A stretch of DNA of 59,241 nt from JBOHNM01 sp050730675 (lineage in GTDB: Bacteria; Planctomycetota; Phycisphaerae; Phycisphaerales; UBA1924): positions 1-59,241 of the forward strand of contig JBOHNM010000004.1 in NCBI GenBank assembly GCA_050730675.1, in the 5' to 3' direction. This document shows, in pieces, positions 25,684-33,781 of the stretch (position 1 is its first letter; every line of letters starts with the position of its first letter). A program made the translations under genes and the position numbers. The notes under the pieces were generated by a model. It ran no database searches. It saw only the letters and a program-made list of their open reading frames with translations, and had not been told where the DNA came from.

Positions 25684-27359
25684 CGCGCCGCCTCCTGACC
25701 AGTGGAGGCGGCGAGTAGGCGACGAAGGGAGTCAAGCGTGTCGGCTTCATTGGCCTTCTTGTCGGTGCGCCAACGGGCCATGCGCGGGAAGCGAACGGCC
25801 ATGCCGCTCTTGTGGCGTGTGCTGGCGGCGATGCCCTCGAAGGCGAGCTCGAAGACGAGGCTGGGTTCGACAACGACCATCGACGCGCCTTGAACGCGAC
25901 CGGTGGTGTGCTCGCGGATGAATGCGTCTACTTGCGAGATCTCGTCATCGGTCAGACCGCTGTAGGCCTTGGCGATCGGGACGAGTTCGCCTTGACCGCG
26001 CTCGGGGCCGCTCCAAAGGCCGAAGGTGTAGTCGGTGTAAAGCGACGCGCGCCGGCCGCTGCCGCGCTGGGCGTAGATGAGCACAGCGTCCACGGAGTAC
26101 GGGTCGATCTTCCATTTCCACCAGGCGCCGATGGCGAGATCGCCGCGGGTGCGGCCGACGCCATAGACCGAGGAGCGCCGCTTGAGCATGAGGCCTTCGA
26201 CGCCGCGGGCGCGGGCTTGTTCGCGCATGGCAGCGAGCTCTTTCCATGAGTCAGCTTTGACGGTTGCTGAGGCGCGAAGCAGCGGGGGTGCGGGGCGGAG
26301 CAAACTCTCCAGTGTGGCGCGGCGCTCGTTCAGGGGGCGTGCACGCCAATCCTCGCCGTTGTGTTCGAGCAGGTCGTAGGTCATGAAGACGACTGGCACA
26401 TCGTTGAAGAGGCGTAGACCTTCCTGCTTGCGGTTGATGCGTGTTTGGAGGGCCGCGAATGGGAGCGGGCGTTCGGCGCCACCGAGATCCCAAGCCAGCA
26501 CCTCGCCGTCGAGGACCGTGCCATCGGGGATGGCGCTCGCGGCATCGACCAGCTCAGGAAACTGTGCGGAGATGACTTCCTCGCCGCGTGACCAGAGCAC
26601 GCACTTACCGCTGCGGCGGATGAGCTGTGCGCGAATGCCGTCCCACTTCCATTCGGCCAGCCAGTCGCTGACGGGTCCGAGGTCATTTGTAGCCCAGGGT
26701 GTGTTGTCGAGTTGCTGGGCGAGGTAGAAGGGATACGGGCGGGCGATAGATTGGGCGTGGCCGTCGGGTGCTACTTCGCCGCGGCGGAGCGCGTCGAAGA
26801 ACCCGGGCGTGGGCTCCCAGTCCCCCATCAGCCGGTGGTCCATCTCGGCTTGGGAGACGCCGGCAATCTCGGCCATCGCGCGCACCGCGAGCAATCGCGA
26901 GACGCCGACGCGGAAGGTGCCGCTGAGGAGTTTGTGGAAGACGAATCGCTCGAACGAATCGAGCGCGGCCCAAGTGGCCCGAAGCATAAGCCCGCGCTGC
27001 GTTTCGCTCATGCGCCGCATGGCGAGAATCGTGCGTTCGAACAACTCGTGCAGCATTGGTCGCGGGGTGTCGGGGCTGGCGGGATCGGGAAGGATCAATG
27101 CCAAGGTTTCACCGAGGTCCCCGACCGAGCCGTGGCATTCGTCAATCAACCAGCCGGGCACGGCGCTCACGTACTGCGCGGCGGTGCGCAGTTCGGTGGA
27201 ACTGACGGCCCGGCGCACGCGGCGGCCGGTGAGGATCGCTAGCGCCCAGGCACCGTCGGCCGCGGGGGCTTCGCGGAAATAGCGGACTAATGCCGCGGTC
27301 TTGTCGTCGCGGCTGGTGGTGGCGTCGAGCTCGGCGTAGAGGCGGGCGAAGCGCTGCAT
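25680..27359 (-). CDS. ATP-dependent DNA ligase (ligase-associated repair module)
   Basis: A 559-residue ATP-dependent ligase. Motif I is AEWKWDGIRAQLI with the Lys that takes AMP, motif III is VLDGEVLAWD, motif IV is VEGLMLKRRSSVYG, and motif V is WWKWKIDPYSVDAVLIYAQR. The ~200-residue N-terminal domain (FARLYAELDATTSRDDKTAAL) is the helical DNA-binding domain of LigB/LigC-like bacterial ligases and human ligase I. The start ATG overlaps the exonuclease gene's stop by one base and the stop overlaps the helicase start by four. This is the nick-sealing member of the module. Confidence 0.95.
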   Translation of the reverse strand: MQRFARLYAELDATTSRDDKTAALVRYFREAPAADGAWALAILTGRRVRRAVSSTELRTAAQYVSAVPGWLIDECHGSVGDLGETLALILPDPASPDTPRPMLHELFERTILAMRRMSETQRGLMLRATWAALDSFERFVFHKLLSGTFRVGVSRLLAVRAMAEIAGVSQAEMDHRLMGDWEPTPGFFDALRRGEVAPDGHAQSIARPYPFYLAQQLDNTPWATNDLGPVSDWLAEWKWDGIRAQLIRRSGKCVLWSRGEEVISAQFPELVDAASAIPDGTVLDGEVLAWDLGGAERPLPFAALQTRINRKQEGLRLFNDVPVVFMTYDLLEHNGEDWRARPLNERRATLESLLRPAPPLLRASATVKADSWKELAAMREQARARGVEGLMLKRRSSVYGVGRTRGDLAIGAWWKWKIDPYSVDAVLIYAQRGSGRRASLYTDYTFGLWSGPERGQGELVPIAKAYSGLTDDEISQVDAFIREHTTGRVQGASMVVVEPSLVFELAFEGIAASTRHKSGMAVRFPRMARWRTDKKANEADTLDSLRRLLAASTGQEAAR

Positions 27360-28462
27360 CAGGGCCCGCCCTTCTCGGCCGCGGCGTCGCCGTTGAGCAA
27401 TGCCGGGCTTGGCTGCTCGGTCGTCAGCGAGGCTTCGGATTCGGTGGCGTCTTCGTCGGCCGCCTCGCCCACATAGCGCGTCGGGAGCGCCCAGGCATTC
27501 AGGCCGGTTTCACAGAGGTAGCGCACGAGTGTGCCGACGGAGCCGTGGGTGACGCCGATGCTCGTGGCGCCGCTTTCCTTGATGGCGTGCAGCAAGCCGG
27601 GCCAATCGGCGTGGTCGCTCAGGACGAAGCCGCGATCGACATTCCGGCGGCGGCGGGTGCCGCGAACCTGCATCCAGCCGGAGGCGAAGGCGGTGGAGAT
27701 GTCACCGAACTTGCGGAGCCACGGCGAGCCGAGTGTGATCGGCGGCGCGATGACCAGGGCTCGGCCCGCGGCTGCCCGGACGGCGTCGCGATCGGCGTGG
27801 GCAGTGGGGGGGAGCGTGATGCCCGCGGCGCGGTATGCCTCGGTGGTCTTGGTCATCGCGCCGTGGATGAAGATCGGGCCGATGGACGGGTCGGCGGCGG
27901 CGATGAGGCGCTGGGCCTTGCCGAGGGAGTAGCCGAAGACCGCGCTGGTGCGACCGGCATCGGCGTTGGTGCGCCACCAGGTGTTGAGATCGTCGTTGAG
28001 TTCGTGCGCTGGCCGCCACCGGAAGATCGGCAGGCCGAAGGTGCTCTCGGTGATGAAGGTGTGGCACTTGACGGGTTCCCACGGCTCGCTGATGCCGTCG
28101 GGCTGGGTCTTGTAGTCGCCGCTGGCGACCCATACCTCACCCTTGTGCTCGACACGGACCATCGCTGAGCCGAGGACATGGCCTGCGGGGTGGAGCGAGA
28201 CGTGCACGCCGTGGATGTCGAGGTCCTCGCCGTACGGGAGCGCCTGCGTGCGGCCGCGGAACGAGGCGCCGAACCGTGCTTCGAGGACGAGCGCACCCGT
28301 CGGTGTGGCGAGGTAGTTCTGGCATCCCCAGCGGGCGTGATCGGTGTGCGCGTGCGTGATCACAGCGTGCTCGACGGGCGCCCATGGATCGATGTAGAAC
28401 TTGCCGGCGGGGCAGTACACGCCGCGGTCGGTCGCTTTTAAGAGCGGCTGGGCCACGACCAA
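27359..28462 (-). CDS. Ligase-associated DNA damage response exonuclease (MBL fold)
   Basis: A 367-residue metallo-beta-lactamase/beta-CASP nuclease. Metal-binding elements are ITHAHTDHARWG (HxHxDH), LHPAGHVLGSAMV, and VASGDYKTQPDG, with TFITESTFGLP in the beta-CASP region. In related modules this gene sits first, as here: exonuclease, ligase, helicase, PdeM. It resembles the SNM1/Pso2 and CPSF families of end-processing nucleases. The C-terminal ~30 residues are acidic and probably disordered. No clear promoter is seen in the 66 bp upstream. Confidence 0.92.
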   Translation of the reverse strand: MVVAQPLLKATDRGVYCPAGKFYIDPWAPVEHAVITHAHTDHARWGCQNYLATPTGALVLEARFGASFRGRTQALPYGEDLDIHGVHVSLHPAGHVLGSAMVRVEHKGEVWVASGDYKTQPDGISEPWEPVKCHTFITESTFGLPIFRWRPAHELNDDLNTWWRTNADAGRTSAVFGYSLGKAQRLIAAADPSIGPIFIHGAMTKTTEAYRAAGITLPPTAHADRDAVRAAAGRALVIAPPITLGSPWLRKFGDISTAFASGWMQVRGTRRRRNVDRGFVLSDHADWPGLLHAIKESGATSIGVTHGSVGTLVRYLCETGLNAWALPTRYVGEAADEDATESEASLTTEQPSPALLNGDAAAEKGGP

Positions 28463-28528
28463 GTGTAGGGTGTAGGAAGGGCTTTGTAAGGTAAATTCGA
28501 GTTCACTCGCGCCTGTAAGCCAATTGAG

Positions 28529-29026
28529 TCACGAGGGCTTGTTGGACTTCATTTCGGCGAGTTCCCGCATCATCGCTTCCAGCTTGGCCCGCATCTCGGC
28601 CAAGGGGTCGGTCGCGGGCTGAGGAGTGATTGACGGGCCCGGAGCGGCCCACGGGAAGCCCGCCGCGTTGGCCCACGGCATGCCCGGCATCGGCATCTGC
28701 GGGACAGCCATGGGGGCCATGCCCTTCATCATCTGAGCGAACCACGTGGACGTAAACGTTCGGAGCATCTGGTCGCCGGCGCGGATCATCAGATGCAGCA
28801 ATTCCGGGGGCAAAGTGGCGAATTTCTCTGGGGTGCGTTCGATGAGGGCCTGAGTCAGCACGAGGTTGGTGATGTCCTGGCCGCTCTTGCTGTCGGTGAC
28901 CGCGACGGTGTGGCCGGCGACGACGAGGTCGTAAAGCTCTTCGTGCGTGAGGTGGCGGCTGCGCGTCTGGTCGTAGAGCCGCCGGTTGGGGTACTTCTTG
29001 ATCTGGATGAGCTGGGGATCGGGCAT
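28529..29026 (-). CDS. phaR: PHA synthesis regulator PhaR
   Basis: A 165-residue regulator. The N-terminal ~60 residues are the PHA accumulation regulator DNA-binding domain: IKKYPNRRLYDQTRSRHLTH followed by VTDSKSGQDITNLVLTQ. The second half has FATLPPELLHLMIRAGDQML and then a Met/Pro/Gly-rich stretch (VPQMPMPGMPWANAAGFPWA), probably disordered, before a short C-terminal helix. PhaR proteins repress phasin genes and release DNA when they bind PHA (family knowledge). The start at 29026 gives MPDPQLIQIKKYPNRR; the frame is open to 29083. It is divergent from the phasin gene, with a perfect palindrome between them. Confidence 0.9.
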   Translation of the reverse strand: MPDPQLIQIKKYPNRRLYDQTRSRHLTHEELYDLVVAGHTVAVTDSKSGQDITNLVLTQALIERTPEKFATLPPELLHLMIRAGDQMLRTFTSTWFAQMMKGMAPMAVPQMPMPGMPWANAAGFPWAAPGPSITPQPATDPLAEMRAKLEAMMRELAEMKSNKPS

Positions 29027-29132
29027 GGGGTCACTTTGCGATTGCACCAAGCCTATCGGATACGCGAGCCCTGGATTGATCATTCAGGTCCGATAAATAC
29101 CGAATATCCCGATGTAAAGCTCCGAATCATTG

Positions 29133-29152
29133 AATTGTGCAATTGCACAATT
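29133..29152. promoter_or_regulatory. Perfect 20-bp palindrome, probable PhaR operator
   Basis: AATTGTGCAATTGCACAATT is a perfect inverted repeat in the 217-bp divergent phaR-phasin region, ending 4 bp before the phasin -35 box. Its core GTGCAATTGCAC has the TGC...GCA form reported for PhaR sites in proteobacteria. Binding by PhaR is inferred. Confidence 0.75.
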
Positions 29153-29156
29153 TATC

Positions 29157-29185
29157 TTGACGATGCACTACAAGTCGGCTATTCT
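29157..29185 (+). promoter_or_regulatory. Phasin gene promoter
   Basis: TTGACG (29157-29162), a 17-bp spacer, then TATTCT (29180-29185): five of six and four of six matches to consensus. The start codon of the phasin gene is 58 bp downstream. Confidence 0.65.
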
Positions 29186-29243
29186 TTAGTCGCTCGCACC
29201 AGCCCACGGCTGCGAGCAGAGGCATTCACCAAAGGACCAGACC

Positions 29244-29783
29244 ATGACCGTCACCGCGAACCCCACCAAGAACAACAACGGCACCCAGGCCAGCAACCCG
29301 TTCGTCAACGCCACCGCGGCCGCGACCGAGAGCTGCTGCAAGGGCATGAACGACGGCTACAAGGCCGCCGTTGACGCCAACCAGAAGTTCTTCAACACCT
29401 TCGCCAACGCCTGGACGAATCCCGTCGCGGCGTTCCCCTTCACCGCCCCGACCTTCCCCGCCACCATGGAGAAGGCGACCAAGGCGATGGAGAGCATGGT
29501 CGAGGCGACCACCAAGGTCACGACCGAGTTCAACACGCTCGCGATTGAGGGCATGAAGCAGAACCTCAAGACGCTCAAGCTCACCGGCGAGATGGTTGTC
29601 GGCCAGATGAACGGCACCCCGGCTAAGCCGGCGTTCGAGACGGCCCGCGAAATCTTCGACGAGGCCACCGTCTTCGCCAACACCACCGGCGAGAAGCTGA
29701 TGAAAATCAACGCCGAGAACGTCCAGCGCGTGACCCAGATCGTCGGCGAGACGATGTCGGGTAAGTGCTGCGGCGGCAAGTAA
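29244..29783 (+). CDS. Phasin-like PHA granule protein
   Basis: A 179-residue amphipathic helical protein. The pattern NAWTNPVAAFPFTAPTFPAT followed by long Ala/Thr/Lys/Glu helices (MVEATTKVTTEFNTLAIEGM and later) is like phasins, which coat PHA granules. Its place between phaR and phaC supports this. The ends are unusual: CC pairs near the N-terminus (ESCCKG) and at the very C-terminus (SGKCCGGK). The start has a good ribosome binding site (AAAGGA) 8 bp upstream. The gene is followed by a strong terminator before the PHA synthase genes. Confidence 0.8.
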   Translation: MTVTANPTKNNNGTQASNPFVNATAAATESCCKGMNDGYKAAVDANQKFFNTFANAWTNPVAAFPFTAPTFPATMEKATKAMESMVEATTKVTTEFNTLAIEGMKQNLKTLKLTGEMVVGQMNGTPAKPAFETAREIFDEATVFANTTGEKLMKINAENVQRVTQIVGETMSGKCCGGK

Positions 29784-29797
29784 TCAACCGTTGAATG

Positions 29798-29829
29798 CGG
29801 CCCGGAGCGCTATGCTCCGGGCCGTTTTT
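29798..29829 (+). terminator. Intrinsic terminator between phasin and PHA synthase genes
   Basis: CGGCCCGGAGC (29798-29808) pairs perfectly with GCTCCGGGCCG (29814-29824), followed by TTTTT. It lies only 20 bp before the next start codon, so partial read-through could set a high phasin to synthase ratio. Confidence 0.88.
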
Positions 29830-29848
29830 GCATTCCAAGGAGCGGAAC

Positions 29849-30376
29849 ATGGCCGAGACGCACGCGAACAACGCCTCTACGACACCGCCGCCGGTTGATC
29901 CGATCACCGCTTTCTGGCGTGATATGTGGGCACGATCCACCGCCGGCGCGCAGGGCATGGGTGCGATGGGGGGGATGCCGGGAATGCCCGGGATGCCGGG
30001 CATGGGCCAGGGCGACGCTGCGGCGTTCATGACCCCCGAGGCGATGCGCCGGATGCAGGGTGCGTTTCTGGAAGCGATGGCGCAGTACGCCGAGCAGTAC
30101 ATGCGGTCGCCGCAGTTCCTGGAGTCCATGAAGAAGTCGATGGGCCAGGCGATGCAGTTCCGCCAGCAAATGGACGACTTCCTCAAGTCCAACATGTCGT
30201 CGGCGTTCGAGTCGGCGACAGGTGGTGCGAACTCGGAGATCCTCGGGGCGATCCGCCAGTCCACCGAGCAGATCCAGGCGAAGATCGCCAAGATCGAAGA
30301 ACGCGTCGCGGACCTTGAGACGGCCGTGACCGGCAAGCCCGCGGCCGGCGCGAAGAAGAAAACCACCAAGCGCTAA
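29849..30376 (+). CDS. phaE: PHA synthase subunit PhaE-like
   Basis: A 175-residue protein directly upstream of phaC. It shows a short N-terminal element (VDPITAFWRDMWARS), a Met-Pro-Gly repeat (GGMPGMPGMPGMGQG), then helical sequence (QYAEQYMRSPQFLESMKKSM and a long coiled-coil-like AIRQSTEQIQAKIAKIEERV), ending in a Lys-rich tail. This matches the PhaE/PhaR-type accessory subunits of class III/IV PHA synthases, which activate PhaC. It is shorter than classical PhaE (~360), so the exact class is uncertain. The start at 29849 has AAGGAGCGG upstream. The next gene, 24 bp away, is phaC. Confidence 0.75.
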   Translation: MAETHANNASTTPPPVDPITAFWRDMWARSTAGAQGMGAMGGMPGMPGMPGMGQGDAAAFMTPEAMRRMQGAFLEAMAQYAEQYMRSPQFLESMKKSMGQAMQFRQQMDDFLKSNMSSAFESATGGANSEILGAIRQSTEQIQAKIAKIEERVADLETAVTGKPAAGAKKKTTKR

Positions 30377-30400
30377 GCACGCACGACAGAGAGACCAGCC

Positions 30401-31567
30401 ATGACGCAGTCGCAGCCGCAGTCTCCGTTCGGTTTCCCCTTCGCTTCCCCTACCGGCGCAATGCCCGGCATGCCACCCGGGTTCGATGCCGCCGGCGTGG
30501 CGAAGGCTTGGCAGGATGAGGTTGAAGCCGCCGGCAAGAAGATGGCCGCGATGCCCAAGGTGCTCGAGGCGGCGATGAAGACCCGCAAGGGGTGCACGCC
30601 GCACGAGGTGGTGATGACCGAGGCGCCGGTGAAGCTGATCCGCTACACCGGCAAGGGCGACAAGCGTCATGCGACGCCGGTGCTCTTCGTGTTTGCGCTG
30701 GTGAACAAGCCGTACGTTCTGGATCTGCTCCCGCACAAAAGCGTCGTGCGCCAGTTCCTCAACGCCGGGTTTGACGTCTACATGATCGACTGGGGGACTC
30801 CCTCGCCGTCGGACGCGAGTAAAACGATCTCCGACTACGTCGAAGGTCACCTGCACCGCTCGGTGGAGCGGATCCTCGAGGAGACGGGCTCCGAGCAGAT
30901 CAACCTCGTCGGCTACTGCATGGGCGGGACGATGTCGGCGATGTACACGTCGCTGCACCAGGACCTGGTCAAGAACCTGATCCTGATGGCGGCCCCGATC
31001 GACTGGTCCAGCCGCGATTCGCTGCTGCTGAATTGGACGGATCCGAAGTACTTCGATGTCGATGCGGTGGTGGACACCTTCGGATTGATCCCGCCGGCGT
31101 TCCTCGGGACGTCGTTCTCGATGCTCAAGCCGGTCGCGACGTTCTTCCAGAAGTGGGTCGGCTTCTACGACAAGATGGACGACGAGAAGTTCCTCGAGGA
31201 TTTCTTCGCCATGGAGGTCTGGAGCAACGACAACATCCCGATCTCCGGCGAGGTCTACCGCGATTTCGTGAAGTACGGCTTCCAGCAGAACCTGCTGGTG
31301 CAGGGGAAGTTCCCCGTCGGCCGCAAGAAGATCAACCTCGGCAACATCACCTGCCCGCTGCTGAGCCTGACGGCCGACGCGGACCACCTGGTGCTGCCGT
31401 GTCAGAGCAGGCCGCTGAAGACGTGCGTCAGCAGCAGCGACTACAGCGAGATGAGCGTAAAGGCCGGGCACATCGGGCTGTCGGTCGGCTCCCGGGCGCA
31501 CAAGGAACTGTGGCCCAAAGTCACGGCGTGGCTGGGCGAGCGGTCGGAGGCGGTGGCTGCGGGCTGA
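30401..31567 (+). CDS. phaC: Class III-type poly(3-hydroxyalkanoate) synthase PhaC
   Basis: A 388-residue PHA synthase that polymerises (R)-3-hydroxyacyl-CoA. The alpha/beta-hydrolase nucleophile is Cys173 in LVGYCMGGTM, the lipase-like box with Cys replacing Ser. Asp in LTADADHLV and His in VKAGHIGL complete the triad. Length (~390, not ~590) fits class III/IV enzymes that need a second subunit, consistent with the PhaE-like gene just upstream. An N-terminal MPGMPPGF stretch echoes the Met-Pro-Gly segments in PhaE and PhaR of this locus. Confidence 0.95.
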   Translation: MTQSQPQSPFGFPFASPTGAMPGMPPGFDAAGVAKAWQDEVEAAGKKMAAMPKVLEAAMKTRKGCTPHEVVMTEAPVKLIRYTGKGDKRHATPVLFVFALVNKPYVLDLLPHKSVVRQFLNAGFDVYMIDWGTPSPSDASKTISDYVEGHLHRSVERILEETGSEQINLVGYCMGGTMSAMYTSLHQDLVKNLILMAAPIDWSSRDSLLLNWTDPKYFDVDAVVDTFGLIPPAFLGTSFSMLKPVATFFQKWVGFYDKMDDEKFLEDFFAMEVWSNDNIPISGEVYRDFVKYGFQQNLLVQGKFPVGRKKINLGNITCPLLSLTADADHLVLPCQSRPLKTCVSSSDYSEMSVKAGHIGLSVGSRAHKELWPKVTAWLGERSEAVAAG

Positions 31568-31645
31568 GCGGGCCGGTTCATTGTGAGTTGGTTTGCTGGC
31601 TGTGATTGAGAGCACATCCCGTGGCGATGTTCAAGGAGGGACACA

Positions 31646-32464
31646 ATGGTTGACGTATCCAAGCGTGTAGCGGTGATCACCGGCGGCGCCAGCGGCATCG
31701 CCCGTGCGGTTTCGCGTCAGCTCGGCCGCGAGGGCATCCGCGCCATCGGCGTGGTGGACTTCTCTGACGCCGTGCAGGGTGTGTGCGCCGAGATCAACGC
31801 CGAACTCAAGCGAGAATGCTGCATCCCCTTCCGCGGCGACGTCACCGACCGCGCGTTCCGCTCATCGGTTTTCGCCGAGATGAAGCGTCGCTTCGGCGGC
31901 GTGCAGATCTGCGTCCCTGCCGCGGGCATTGTCCGCGATGGACTGTCGGTGAAGATCGATAAGACGACCAAGACCGCCAAGCTCTACGACCAGGACCTGA
32001 TGGAGAAGACGATTGCGGTGAACCTGACGGCAGCGACGTACTGGGCGATCGAGACGATCGCCAGCGTGGCCGAGCAGCGTGCCGCGGCGGGCTTGGGCGG
32101 CTGGACGGGCGCCGAAGAAGTCGCGGGCGAGGTTGTCTTCGTCGGATCGATCTCGTCGGCGGGGAACAAGGGACAGGTTTCGTACGCCGCGACCAAGGCG
32201 GGACTCGAGGGCGTGCGTGCGACGCTCGCCAAGGAAGGGATCTACTACGGCGTGCGCGTGGCGATCGTGCATCCCGGCTTCACCGATACGCCGATGGTGC
32301 GGGCAATGGACCAGAAGATTGTGAACGAGTTCGTGCTCCCCAAAACGCAGCTCGGCAGGCTTCTGAAGCCCGAAGAAGTCGCCGACGCGATCTGCTTCAT
32401 GATCCGCAACCCAGCTGTCAGCGGCGCGCTCTGGGCCGATGCCGGCTGGCACCCTCCGGCGTGA
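31646..32464 (+). CDS. SDR-family oxidoreductase in the PHA locus
   Basis: A 272-residue short-chain dehydrogenase. The cofactor motif is VITGGASGIARAVSRQLG, the Ser is in FVGSISSAGN, and the catalytic YxxxK is VSYAATKAGLEG. It has an insertion after the NAG-equivalent PAAGIVRDGL (residues ~95-115) not seen in the next gene. It lies between phaC and phaB and has a strong ribosome binding site (AAGGAGGG), so it probably acts in PHA monomer supply, as a second 3-ketoacyl-CoA reductase or a 3-hydroxybutyrate dehydrogenase. Which one cannot be told from sequence. Confidence 0.82.
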   Translation: MVDVSKRVAVITGGASGIARAVSRQLGREGIRAIGVVDFSDAVQGVCAEINAELKRECCIPFRGDVTDRAFRSSVFAEMKRRFGGVQICVPAAGIVRDGLSVKIDKTTKTAKLYDQDLMEKTIAVNLTAATYWAIETIASVAEQRAAAGLGGWTGAEEVAGEVVFVGSISSAGNKGQVSYAATKAGLEGVRATLAKEGIYYGVRVAIVHPGFTDTPMVRAMDQKIVNEFVLPKTQLGRLLKPEEVADAICFMIRNPAVSGALWADAGWHPPA

Positions 32465-32498
32465 TGCGGCGAACGAGAGAGTCGAGAAAACAAGGTGC

Positions 32499-32526
32499 TT
32501 GCGAGGTTCGCCGGTTCTGATAGACT
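32499..32526 (+). promoter_or_regulatory. Possible internal promoter upstream of phaB
   Basis: TTGCGA (32499-32504), 16 bp, TAGACT (32521-32526), each 4 of 6 to consensus, in the 107-bp gap before phaB. Confidence 0.35.
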
Positions 32527-32571
32527 GGTGGCGCGAGGGCGTTCGCCCGCGTGATCTACAGGAGCCCGAAC

Positions 32572-33318
32572 ATGTCGTCACTTGCTGGTCGTGTCGCACT
32601 GGTCACCGGAGCGGGGCGTGGGATCGGTCGCGCGATCGCGTTGACGCTTGCTCGCCACGGGGCTGACCTGGCCATCAACTATGCCAGCAACGACAAAGCC
32701 GCGGAAGAAGTCCGAGAGCAGATCCGCGCCTTGGGGCGCAAAGCCGAGATCTTCAAGTGCAACATCGCCGACGATGCCGCCGTCCACACGATGGGCGACC
32801 AGATCAAGGGCGGCTTCGGCAAGGTGGACATCCTGGTGAACAACGCCGGGATCACCCGCGACAAGACATTCATGAAGATGACGCACACCGAGTGGGACGA
32901 GGTGCTCAACGTCAATCTCAAGGGCCCGGTGCAAATGACGCACCTCTTGCTGCCGCAGATGGTCGAGCGCGGCTGGGGGCGCGTGATCAATATCACGAGC
33001 GTCATCGGGCAGATGGGCAACTTCGGGCAGGCGAACTACGCGGCGGCCAAGGGCGGGCTCGACGCGTTCACCAAGAGCGTGGCCCGCGAGGTGGCCCGCA
33101 AGGGGGTGACGGTGAACTGCGTGGCTCCGGGTTTCATCCGCACCGACATGACGGCGGGCGTGCCTGAGAAGGCGCTCGAGCATATCAAGACGATCACGCC
33201 GATGGCCCGCATGGGCGAGGCGGAAGAGATCGCCGAGGTCGTGGCTTTCCTCGCATCGCCCGCGGCGTCGTTCGTTACCGGTCAGGAGATCGGTGTGAAC
33301 GGCGGGTTGTACATGTAG
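32572..33318 (+). CDS. phaB: Acetoacetyl-CoA reductase (PhaB/FabG-type SDR)
   Basis: A 248-residue SDR: ALVTGAGRGIGRAIALTLAR, ILVNNAGITRDKTFMKM, INITSVIGQMGNFGQANYAA with the catalytic NYAAAKGG, and the C-terminal PGFIRTDMTAGVP. NADPH-dependent reduction of acetoacetyl-CoA to (R)-3-hydroxybutyryl-CoA is the likely role because of its place in the PHA locus; FabG (fatty acid synthesis) is the alternative, since the two families are hard to separate by eye. The start at 32572 has AGGAG 7 bp upstream. A terminator follows. Confidence 0.85.
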   Translation: MSSLAGRVALVTGAGRGIGRAIALTLARHGADLAINYASNDKAAEEVREQIRALGRKAEIFKCNIADDAAVHTMGDQIKGGFGKVDILVNNAGITRDKTFMKMTHTEWDEVLNVNLKGPVQMTHLLLPQMVERGWGRVINITSVIGQMGNFGQANYAAAKGGLDAFTKSVAREVARKGVTVNCVAPGFIRTDMTAGVPEKALEHIKTITPMARMGEAEEIAEVVAFLASPAASFVTGQEIGVNGGLYM

Positions 33319-33346
33319 ATCGCGGCCATACAGATCGAATGAAAAT

Positions 33347-33390
33347 GCCGCGGCGGCTCGATCACATGGGCCGCCGCGGCGTGTTTGTTT
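33347..33390 (+). terminator. Terminator of the PHA locus
   Basis: GCCGCGGCGGC (33347-33357) pairs perfectly with GCCGCCGCGGC (33370-33380) over a 12-base loop, followed by GTGTTTGTTTG. It separates phaB from the convergent efflux operon. Confidence 0.7.
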
Positions 33391-33412
33391 GCCTGTTTGT
33401 TGCGTTTCGGCG

Positions 33413-33712
33413 TTACTTCTTCGGCACGGGTGTGGGCACGGGCGCTGCGGGCTTGCCGTGGTCGTGGCCGTCGCCGTCCTTGTGATCATGGCCCTTTTCT
33501 TTGCATTCCTTGCACTCGCCGTGGCCGACCACGCGAAGGTTTACGCCCTCGCGGACCCACAGGTGGGCGCCTTCGCCGTCGGCGGTGACATAGTACTCGG
33601 CGGCGCTCTTGATCGGTTGCGATGCAGATTGGCCCATCAGAATGCCGGCGATGGCGGTGAGGCCGACGCCGATGGCCAGGCCGGAGAACAGGTGCTTACG
33701 GTTCGAGTTCAT
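33413..33712 (-). CDS. Small exported His-rich protein of the metal efflux operon
   Basis: A 99-residue protein. An N-terminal hydrophobic helix (HLFSGLAIGVGLTAIAGILM) acts as signal or anchor. It is followed by a short domain (AAEYYVTADGEGAHLWVREG), a CKECKEK pair and a His/Asp-rich segment HDHKDGDGHDHG, ending in Pro-rich sequence. The Cys and His clusters suggest metal binding. It is the last gene of the CzcCBA-type operon, 69 bp after the pump gene. The start at 33712 (MNSNRKHL) is favoured over 33739. A periplasmic metal buffer or sensor is plausible, but no homologous family is recognised. Confidence 0.7.
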   Translation of the reverse strand: MNSNRKHLFSGLAIGVGLTAIAGILMGQSASQPIKSAAEYYVTADGEGAHLWVREGVNLRVVGHGECKECKEKGHDHKDGDGHDHGKPAAPVPTPVPKK

Positions 33713-33781
33713 GTGCGGACTCCTTGGAAATGGGGACACGGTGAGGGCGAGACCGGGCGACGCGCCCGGATCGTGATTCAG

